A DNA stretch of 14,979 nt from Bacteroidales bacterium M2 (GTDB lineage Bacteria > Bacteroidota > Bacteroidia > Bacteroidales > Muribaculaceae), in NCBI GenBank assembly GCA_001689415.1, contig LUJM01000024.1:1-14979 (forward strand), given 5' to 3'. Below are positions 1 to 6,122 of this stretch, in pieces. How positions within the stretch are numbered: position 1 is the stretch's first letter; each line of letters opens with the position of its first letter. The notes beneath the pieces are model-generated. The model saw nothing but the letters and a program-made list of their open reading frames with translations, did not search any database and had not been told where the DNA came from. The translations under genes and the position numbers were made by a program.

Positions 1-122
1 ACCAACCCAAGCGGTAGTCGACTCCGCGGTCCAAAGCCGAACCGTCGTCAAAGCGAACATTGACGTACTGAGATTTAACCTTGGCTATTTTTTCACAAAA
101 AAACAGCGACTAACTGCGCCAT
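1..122 (-). pseudogene. possible broken 5' end of a leftward gene, partial at window edge
   Basis: An ATG at 120-122 (minus strand) follows a G-rich stretch, but its frame stops after nine codons (MAQLVAVFL). If the T7 run just inside it were T6, the frame would continue as MAQLVAVFCEKIAKV and then run open to the window edge, including a protein-like stretch VNVRFDDGSALDRG. That open minus frame has no ATG of its own, and a TAG lies upstream. I do not recognise the family. It could be a homopolymer error, a decayed gene, or chance, because a plus-strand frame is also open here (2-235). Only about 40 codons are visible, so this is weak. Confidence 0.2.
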
Positions 123-240
123 GCTACCCCCTATCTACCAACTACTTACAAACCAACTCCTCAAAAAAGTCACTTTTTTTCAAAAAAAATTCATCTTGCT
201 GTGAACTATATTTACCGACATGCGTTTTATAAGTACATAG

Positions 241-248
241 CAAAATTA
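241..248 (-). promoter_or_regulatory. candidate Bacteroidales -7 box (TAATTTTG)
   Basis: The minus strand reads TAATTTTG here, matching the Bacteroidetes -7 consensus TAnnTTTG. No convincing TTTG sits about 20 bases upstream. It would drive leftward transcription toward the edge fragment. The surrounding 130-290 is AT-rich with several A/T homopolymers and holds no gene I can support. An eight-base match in AT-rich DNA can occur by chance. Confidence 0.25.
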
Positions 249-290
249 CTTTTTCCATTGCAAGAAATGTGATAATGATTGGTTTATTAT

Positions 291-327
291 CTATTGCGGC
301 GACACTGTGACAGCGTCGCCGCAGTAG
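291..327. terminator. long GC-rich hairpin, second of two tandem hairpins after the operon
   Basis: The arms 291-303 and 315-327 pair over 13 positions with one T-G wobble (core TGCGGCGAC/GTCGCCGCA). The loop contains a further small CTG/CAG pairing. On the plus strand it is followed directly by TTTT. On the minus strand, the direction of all the neighbouring genes, the sequence after it is AT-rich but not a clean U-tract. It may be a back-up terminator, a bidirectional terminator, or an RNA 3'-end structure. Confidence 0.45.
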
Positions 328-339
328 TTTTATATAAGC

Positions 340-370
340 AACGAGCTCCGGACATCGCCCGGAGCTCGTT
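340..370 (-). terminator. terminator hairpin downstream of the caspase-system operon
   Basis: A perfect 12-bp inverted repeat (arms 340-351 and 359-370, AACGAGCTCCGG and its complement) with a 7-base loop begins 23 bases beyond the stop codon of the last operon gene. It is the natural end of the leftward operon. The sequence after the stem on the minus strand (TGCTTATATAAAA) is AT-rich but lacks a strong U-run, so the termination strength is uncertain. Confidence 0.6.
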
Positions 371-393
371 TATAATTTTGGATTGTTGCTAAA

Positions 394-1872
394 TCACTTA
401 TAGATATGGTCGATTTCAGGCGATGTGGTGCGGTAACTGGGCATGCACATACCGGTTTTCGATCCGATGTATGTTGGGTCGGAGATATAGAACTTGCCGC
501 CGTTGTAGGTGTAGGCATCGCCCTTGTCGATGTCTGCAAGCTTGACCGACGCGCTCTCATGGCCCGGATAGGCAATCAGGTGATTCTCAACACCAAGTAC
601 ATTCCACAATAGATAGGTATAGAAAATCACACGGTCCTCGCAATCGCACTTGGGATAATACAGTATTTCCTCAAAGAAGTAAGGCTTCTCGAAGCCGTGG
701 TACTCATGGTCGGTAGCATATTCAAAACCACTCTGCACAAATTGCAGCAGGGTATTCACCGCGTCGACACGCGATTTGCCCTCGAGTTGGCCCTTCAACT
801 GGTCCACAATGCTGCGACGCAGTTCGGGCATCAGATTCGACTCGGCATAATCGCCGATAGGCATTTGCGGATACTTAAACAGTATGGGGAAAAGTTTTGC
901 ATTTGTCTCTCCTGTTATTTCAAGGCCTCCATAACTTACCTTGAAGGGATGCGGCTCGTAGGGGATATTAAGTGTACCAAGACGCAGGTCGAGCTTGGCC
1001 GCCTTGGCTGCTGCCGCCGGCAACTCGCAAGTGGCGACACTCATATCTTCTGCCGACAAGGTCACCGAGGGGTCGGTGAATACGTAATATTTTTCATTGC
1101 CGAATCTAAAATACATACGGCCATAGATAGTCTGTACCGAGGGGAACATAATCAGTGCCTGGCCGCGGGTATTCACACCGATTCGTGCATCATAGCCAAG
1201 ATGCGTCATGATATAGTGAACAAGCGATGTTCGCGACGACGCACTCACGCCGGGGAAATAGGCATTGCAGTAAGCTGTTGCGAGATCATAGGTCAGATAG
1301 CCGTTGAAATTGAGCTTTTTGGACAGGTCGGAAATCGCACTGATAAGCGTCGAGGCCGACGACGAGGCATCAAGCATGCGCCATTGCGATGCGAAGTCCG
1401 CAGGGGCTGATACACGTTCCATCAACCTTAGGTCGATCTGCGGCATTTCCATATCAATACCACAGTATTGGAATACAAACGGCTTGGTTTCTACCGGTCG
1501 CTGCACCGGTTTAGGAGTAGTTGCCACAGGCTCTTGACGAGGCTCGGGAGCAGGTGTCACTACCGGCTCGGGCTCGGGCAGTACTACCGGTTTGGGGGTG
1601 TCGGGGATTGACACCGGGGCTGTGGGCGGTACGTCGGGCTTGGGATTATCGTCACGACTCTCGCCTCGAAAACCGTTGTATTCAACCCATACGCCGTCAA
1701 GAAACTTGGCGTAGTCGGCCAGGATTCCGTCTCGAAAAGAACTATAGTCTTTCAACAGCCCCTTGCGGAATTCGTCGAAAGAACTTTTGGCAGAGTTATC
1801 AGATTGTTGAGCCGACGCACAAGTAGAGCCGGCAAAGGCAACAAAAAGTAGAATGGAGATTTTTTTTAGCAT
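394..1872 (-). CDS. secreted protein with hendecad repeats, Pro-rich stalk and transglutaminase-like cysteine-protease domain
   Basis: About 492 residues from the ATG at 1872, chosen because the signal peptide then starts MLKKISIL and an AGGA lies just upstream; another ATG at 1887 adds five residues. A type-I signal peptide (cleavage near ASA-QQ) is followed by strict 11-residue repeats: Phe at 35, 46, 57 and 68, Gly at 38, 49 and 60, Tyr at 43, 54 and 65. A linker rich in Pro, Glu and Val spans about 75-130. The C-terminal part has a transglutaminase/BTLCP-like triad: Cys411 in CDCEDR, His438 in YPGHESASV and Asp465 in YISDPTY. Bacterial members of this fold are often peptidases rather than cross-linkers. 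It is the last gene of the operon. A 10-bp hairpin separates it from the gene before it, so its expression may be set separately. Substrate unknown. Confidence 0.85.
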   Translation of the reverse strand: MLKKISILLFVAFAGSTCASAQQSDNSAKSSFDEFRKGLLKDYSSFRDGILADYAKFLDGVWVEYNGFRGESRDDNPKPDVPPTAPVSIPDTPKPVVLPEPEPVVTPAPEPRQEPVATTPKPVQRPVETKPFVFQYCGIDMEMPQIDLRLMERVSAPADFASQWRMLDASSSASTLISAISDLSKKLNFNGYLTYDLATAYCNAYFPGVSASSRTSLVHYIMTHLGYDARIGVNTRGQALIMFPSVQTIYGRMYFRFGNEKYYVFTDPSVTLSAEDMSVATCELPAAAAKAAKLDLRLGTLNIPYEPHPFKVSYGGLEITGETNAKLFPILFKYPQMPIGDYAESNLMPELRRSIVDQLKGQLEGKSRVDAVNTLLQFVQSGFEYATDHEYHGFEKPYFFEEILYYPKCDCEDRVIFYTYLLWNVLGVENHLIAYPGHESASVKLADIDKGDAYTYNGGKFYISDPTYIGSKTGMCMPSYRTTSPEIDHIYK

Positions 1873-1910
1873 ACGTCCTGAATACATCGGAAAAAAGATT
1901 TATCAATCGC

Positions 1911-1935
1911 CCGACCCTCGGCTGTCGAGGGTCGG
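1911..1935 (-). other. intercistronic perfect hairpin (attenuator or mRNA processing/stability element)
   Basis: The perfect 10-bp arms CCGACCCTCG (1911-1920) and CGAGGGTCGG (1926-1935) have a 5-base loop. On the minus strand the hairpin begins about 20 bases after the stop of the 211-residue gene. A T6 run (1891-1896) lies about 14 bases beyond the stem, just before the next gene's start. That spacing is too long for a standard intrinsic terminator, so partial termination or 3'-end protection of the upstream message is as likely. Confidence 0.55.
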
Positions 1936-1954
1936 ACAATCGGATAGAATATGA

Positions 1955-2590
1955 TTACTGGCGCTCGAGACCCTGGCGTACGAAGTCAGAGATCTTGTCG
2001 GCATTAGCCTGTGCAAGAGCTGTTTCTTTACGAGCCTGCTCGAGGGCACGCAGACGAGCCTTTGCAGCTGCGCTTTCGTTTACGATATAAAAAGTCTGCA
2101 TCTCGTAAGTGCCGTCGGGGTTGCTCTTGATCACAGAGAAGCTTTCCGACATTTCGTTTTTGATTTCACGCTCTACAAGACGCTCGTAAGCAGCATAGAA
2201 GTGCTCGAATTCCTCAGTACCGTCGGTGCCGTTGGCTGCCATATCGCTTACTACGCGGCCCTTGAGGGTGCTGCCTGCCATTTGGGCATAGGTTACTGCG
2301 GCGCTGTTCGATGCCATCTGCTTGCCTACGTTCTTCGATTTGAAGTTTGTAGCAACACCGGCAACTTCGAATCCGTCGTCGCCGAGGTTGTTGAGTTTGT
2401 CGTAGTGAGTGAGAAGAGCTACCTCGAGGGTGCGGGTGCTGCCGAAGAGCTTCCAGCCCTCTTTTTTGTACTCTTTCATCTTGGCTTTCATTTCTTTCTT
2501 GTGAGCTTTTTCAAGCTGTTTGTTCCCGGCTGCGTCGGCTACGGGAATCATCAGGCAAATTGCCATAATGAGAATTAGTAGTTTTTTCAT
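1955..2590 (-). CDS. small secreted protein, LPP20/FlgT_N-like
   Basis: 211 residues with a clear signal peptide (MKKLLILIMAICLMIPVADA). The mature protein starts with a Lys/Glu-rich, probably helical segment (about 25-45). A compact domain follows with SNSAAVTYAQMAG, the VVSD segment near residue 115 and a YEMQTFYIV strand near 160-170. The C-terminus is an Ala/Arg-rich helix. The pattern of an Ala-rich helix, then a variable stretch, then a YxxxxxYxV strand recalls the LPP20/FlgT_N type of small periplasmic domain, but I see no catalytic motif. It lies 37 bases after the DUF4384 gene and shares a VVSD segment with that protein. Probably an exported accessory subunit of the same system; that role is inferred from position. 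Confidence 0.75.
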   Translation of the reverse strand: MKKLLILIMAICLMIPVADAAGNKQLEKAHKKEMKAKMKEYKKEGWKLFGSTRTLEVALLTHYDKLNNLGDDGFEVAGVATNFKSKNVGKQMASNSAAVTYAQMAGSTLKGRVVSDMAANGTDGTEEFEHFYAAYERLVEREIKNEMSESFSVIKSNPDGTYEMQTFYIVNESAAAKARLRALEQARKETALAQANADKISDFVRQGLERQ

Positions 2591-2627
2591 AATCTGAAAT
2601 TATTAAAAGTGATAATGATTTGTAATG

Positions 2628-3506
2628 TCAATTGTTACCGTTAATTACTACATCGATTGTGCGGCATCCCAGATAGGGGTCGTTGCGACGGATGCGGTTG
2701 AGCCACTTGTGGAAGTCGTTGAATGGCAGCGACCGTGGCAGGTTTTCTCCTGTATAAGAGTCGTTTGCCTTTACAAATGGCTTAGGCGAGAATAGGATAT
2801 AGAATCTGTCGTGCTCGGCAATCTTGTCTGTGGCAAGCTGCATCTCGTCGACCTCGCCATGCTCGGTCAGGCCTTTCTTGGCATCGAAGAATATATACTC
2901 TACACCATGCTTCACCTTTACACAGCCGTCGGAGCTGCCTGTATAAGGCAACAAGGTATACGCCATGCGGTCGTCGCCGATGAGGTACACGGCAAGGTAG
3001 CCGTCCTGGGGGGCTTTGAAATAAAGCCTCATGTCGTCGCCCGAACGGAACCGGGTGTCGGCATTGCGCAGCTCGGCACCATTGCGCAGCACTGCCACAT
3101 CAAAGTCGGCAGCCTTGTTCGACAAAGCCCTCGCCGTACCTTTGACCTTGCAGTACACTACAGGGTGGCCGTCGTCGTCGTACGACATCTTATACACCGG
3201 CTCCCCTATATCGCTTATCCACTCGCCTTTGACCTCTGTTTCACTCAAAGATCTGAAGTAATTGTCCTCTACCCCGCTTCTCAGGCTTTCATCGCTCACC
3301 ACCGACTGGGTTACGGTAGTGCCGAACTCTTTGGCAAGTGCCGACAGACGGGCGCCTTCGAGCGCACGGCTACGAGCCTCTTTGGGCGTGGTATTATCGT
3401 CGCCGTAGTAGGTATATTCACCCTCTACGGTACGAGTTTCCTGTGCCACACCCGCAAGGCATGCCATTAAAAACAGGAGCAGAACAAATATACGCGAATT
3501 AATCAT
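2628..3506 (-). CDS. secreted DUF4384 domain protein with FlgT_N/LPP20-like N-terminus
   Basis: 292 residues. The signal peptide (MINSRIFVLLLFLMACLAG) most likely cleaves before Gln22; the Cys at 16 makes a lipoprotein possible but the lipobox is poor. Residues 28-125 carry the KEARSRALEGARLSAL helix and a VVYCKVKGTA strand typical of FlgT_N/LPP20-like domains. Residues about 133-245 match DUF4384: FRSGDDMRLYFKAPQDGYL, then AVYLIGDD, LLPY and RFYILFSP. DUF4384 modules are small beta-rich domains of unknown biochemistry that I know from exported proteins, several of them beside caspase-like proteases. Its start codon overlaps the stop of the caspase gene (ATGA, 3503-3506), so the two are probably translated together in fixed ratio, which suggests that the products interact. 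Confidence 0.85.
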   Translation of the reverse strand: MINSRIFVLLLFLMACLAGVAQETRTVEGEYTYYGDDNTTPKEARSRALEGARLSALAKEFGTTVTQSVVSDESLRSGVEDNYFRSLSETEVKGEWISDIGEPVYKMSYDDDGHPVVYCKVKGTARALSNKAADFDVAVLRNGAELRNADTRFRSGDDMRLYFKAPQDGYLAVYLIGDDRMAYTLLPYTGSSDGCVKVKHGVEYIFFDAKKGLTEHGEVDEMQLATDKIAEHDRFYILFSPKPFVKANDSYTGENLPRSLPFNDFHKWLNRIRRNDPYLGCRTIDVVINGNN

Positions 3507-6103
3507 CGTGCAAGTTTTTTAGATTTCCACTGGTCTTTCATGCTGCCCGATGTTACCACTGTCGGGGTCTGAGGCTTTTGGTTCACAAAGTTAGACTGGT
3601 GTGTAACTTCCTGAATCACGTAGTCCGACAGGTCCTTGAGGGTCACATTACCTTTGGTGTCGCGAATTTTCTTGAGCAGGAAGTATGTGAAAAGGCCGTG
3701 ATTTTTCTCTACATAAGGGAGAGCTGTCTCATTACCCGAAGCTGCTGTAAGTACAAACATATTGCCCTTGGGAGCAGCCTCTTTGGCTTTGATTACCGCG
3801 CCACGAGCACCTTCTTTACCCATAATGGTGCTGTTGCCGGTGCTACGCTCTGCGCCGCTGAAGCAGGCATCGAGGAATACCATTACCGACTTGGCATTGA
3901 GATCGGCAAGGGTAGAATAAAAATCAGACAGTTTATACCATGTCCTTGAGTTGGTGGGGTTTGCATCAGATGCAAGCAGATAGGCCTCGCTCGATTTTTC
4001 GTCGGGAAGACCGTGACCGGCATAGTAAACAATGACTTCGGCATCCGAGCCCAGCACCGACGCCTTGCGCTGAAGGTCGCTCATAGCATCGTATATTTCG
4101 GCAAGAGAGGCATCTTTGCAGAACGACATGTTGGCCGCCGGCACGCCGAGTGTCTTCTTGCAATACTCCGAGAATGTATAACCGTCGGCGAAGGCAGACG
4201 GCACCTTGGCCACGTTCTTGTAGTTCTCGTTGGCAATAACCAGGGCGAGGGTGTTGTTGGCCCTGCGACCGGTTTCGGGTATATCCTTGTCTACGTCCGA
4301 CGTACCGGCGATGTATACCTTGCCGCTATCACCCTTGGGCGCGTCGTGCTTGCCGGTAGGTCCGAGAATCGATGCGAAATCGATATAAACATCGGGCACA
4401 CTGTAGTTCAGTGCGTTAGAGTTCTTGAATTCGTACCTCTTGCCGGTAGCGGTCATAAATGTTATCTCGGCGATACGCACGCTGTCGTTGTCGATAAAGA
4501 ATTCGGGGTTCTGGAAGCGTATGCTTTTCCAGTTTTTCTTGAACGACTCAGCCTCGCCATTCTTCAGCGGAACTCGGACGTATACAGGGCCAAACGACGA
4601 AGTAATCTTAAACACCTCGTTGGTGGCATCGTAGGGCTCGAGATGAAGATCGTTGATACGCAGACGCTTGGAGTATTCCTTAAGATAATTGGCTGAAGCT
4701 TCTTTATTCAGTTTCTCGTATTCCTCGCGTATGGTTGTCTGATTCACACGACCCGAGTAATCATCCATTTTTTCAAATTCTCCTTTTTTAGCCCACGAAC
4801 CCAGGCGCGAGGTTATATACTCGCGGGCGTAGCTGCTATAAGAAGGAGCGTCTTTGAGAGCCGAGCCTTGCGACTGTGCAAAGTTGAGGTCGCCGTTGCC
4901 GCTGTAAGTCATTGGTGGCGGCATAAATACATCTGCGAGAGGGTCCTCTTTGAGCAGTTTCAGACGTTCGTTGATTTTGTCGAAGTTGTATTTGTCTTCC
5001 ATGCAGAGGTAGCACACACCGAGACTGCGCAGGTAAGGCACTGCCGTAGGGGCGCTTACCAGCACCTCGCGGAATTTGTCGGCTGCCGAGGCAAAGTAAT
5101 TCTTGGCCTTACGGCGGAGACGGGTAGCAGCTTTGCTGTCCGACTCAGTGATGGCCTGATTGAAGAATCCCACGGCGAGGTTGTAATAGCAAAGACCTAT
5201 GTGCTTGGCTGTTGACAAAGAGTTCGGACGTAGCTGGTCGAGGGTATTGTACACATTTATAGCCTGTTCGAAATCGCCGGCATCCTCATACAGTTTGCCT
5301 TGGATATCGAGCAGACGCTCGTCGGCAGGATTGGCCTCAAGAGCCTGGGTGAGGAACTTCTGCAGGTGTTCACCCCTGCCGCCGTCGATACATATCTGCA
5401 TAGCTACCAGGAGTATGTGCTTCTGTCCCGGATAAATCTTGAGGGCTTCCTCTGCCGTTGCTATGCCGAGGTCCCACTGCCGGTCCTGAAGGCACGACTG
5501 AGTCATGAAGATGTATACATGCTCGCGCTGCTTGTTGTCGCCGGTGGCAAGGTAGATTTTGAAGTAATCGATAGCCTTGCCGTATTCCTTGCCGTTGTAA
5601 GCTCCCGACGCTGCTATATAAGCAATCATCGACAGGGTTTCGGGGTCAAGCTCGATTGCATCGCCGGTAAAGGCATCGAGCAAGGAAATGTCGAGGTAGG
5701 CGCGGGCAAACTCGGTCATCTTGTCCTTGTCGCCATTTTTCGAATAGAAGAAAGCACCGGCAAGCAAGTCGCGAGTCACATCGCGAAGCACTTCCTTGGC
5801 CTGATGCCACTCCTTCGAATCGGGAGTCTGGACTTCGAGGGCCTCGCATCCCTGCACGAAACACTCATATGCAAGAGGGCTTATCGTATCAAGAGGGGCA
5901 CCGTCGAATTTCTTGAATTTCAACACCTTGAAAGTCTCGAGCGAGCGCGACAAAAGAGAATCGGGAGTTACGGCAGTGGTATCGGCTACGTTTTCGCCGA
6001 GAGCATCGCCAAGGCCCTCAGTGTCGGTCTGACCCCAGGTCAGGGGACAGACCAGCACCGTGGCTATCAGGAGTATCGTTGAGAAAAATATCTTTTTCAT
6101 CAA
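3503..6103 (-). CDS. secreted TPR protein with C-terminal caspase-like (C14) peptidase domain
   Basis: 866 residues, or 865 if the second Met is used. A signal peptide ends near TWG-QTD. Residues about 150-375 are helical TPR-like repeats (for example YGKAIDYFKIYLATGD and FEQAINVYNTLDQLRPNS). Residues about 443-562 form a module shared with the upstream propeller/OmpA protein (see findings). Residues about 615-860 are the caspase-like domain: LALVIANENY opens the fold, His697 lies in YYAGHG and Cys747 in LDACFSG, so both dyad residues are intact. A later segment (VLTAASGNETA) follows the family pattern. The lack of any membrane helix other than the signal peptide points to a soluble periplasmic or outer-membrane-facing enzyme, unlike the mainly cytoplasmic prokaryotic caspases. 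The cleavage preference (basic P1 in metacaspases, Asp in caspases) cannot be read from sequence. Gap to the upstream gene is 19 bases. Confidence 0.93.
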   Translation of the reverse strand: MMKKIFFSTILLIATVLVCPLTWGQTDTEGLGDALGENVADTTAVTPDSLLSRSLETFKVLKFKKFDGAPLDTISPLAYECFVQGCEALEVQTPDSKEWHQAKEVLRDVTRDLLAGAFFYSKNGDKDKMTEFARAYLDISLLDAFTGDAIELDPETLSMIAYIAASGAYNGKEYGKAIDYFKIYLATGDNKQREHVYIFMTQSCLQDRQWDLGIATAEEALKIYPGQKHILLVAMQICIDGGRGEHLQKFLTQALEANPADERLLDIQGKLYEDAGDFEQAINVYNTLDQLRPNSLSTAKHIGLCYYNLAVGFFNQAITESDSKAATRLRRKAKNYFASAADKFREVLVSAPTAVPYLRSLGVCYLCMEDKYNFDKINERLKLLKEDPLADVFMPPPMTYSGNGDLNFAQSQGSALKDAPSYSSYAREYITSRLGSWAKKGEFEKMDDYSGRVNQTTIREEYEKLNKEASANYLKEYSKRLRINDLHLEPYDATNEVFKITSSFGPVYVRVPLKNGEAESFKKNWKSIRFQNPEFFIDNDSVRIAEITFMTATGKRYEFKNSNALNYSVPDVYIDFASILGPTGKHDAPKGDSGKVYIAGTSDVDKDIPETGRRANNTLALVIANENYKNVAKVPSAFADGYTFSEYCKKTLGVPAANMSFCKDASLAEIYDAMSDLQRKASVLGSDAEVIVYYAGHGLPDEKSSEAYLLASDANPTNSRTWYKLSDFYSTLADLNAKSVMVFLDACFSGAERSTGNSTIMGKEGARGAVIKAKEAAPKGNMFVLTAASGNETALPYVEKNHGLFTYFLLKKIRDTKGNVTLKDLSDYVIQEVTHQSNFVNQKPQTPTVVTSGSMKDQWKSKKLAR

Positions 6104-6122
6104 TCGTGATTAAAAGCTTTAT

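Noticed and set aside
269..280. GTGATAATGATT repeated at 2609-2620, with a similar ATAATGATTGGT near 10447
   Set aside because: These are AT-rich intergenic words with no fixed position relative to starts or promoters; probably chance.
5300..6082. Long plus-strand open frames (also at 697-1410, 4013-4696, 6543-7292, 11288-11944)
   Set aside because: Each lies wholly antisense to a gene with recognisable domains. The translations show no family motifs and no signal for a start, so they are products of the skewed codon use of the true strand.
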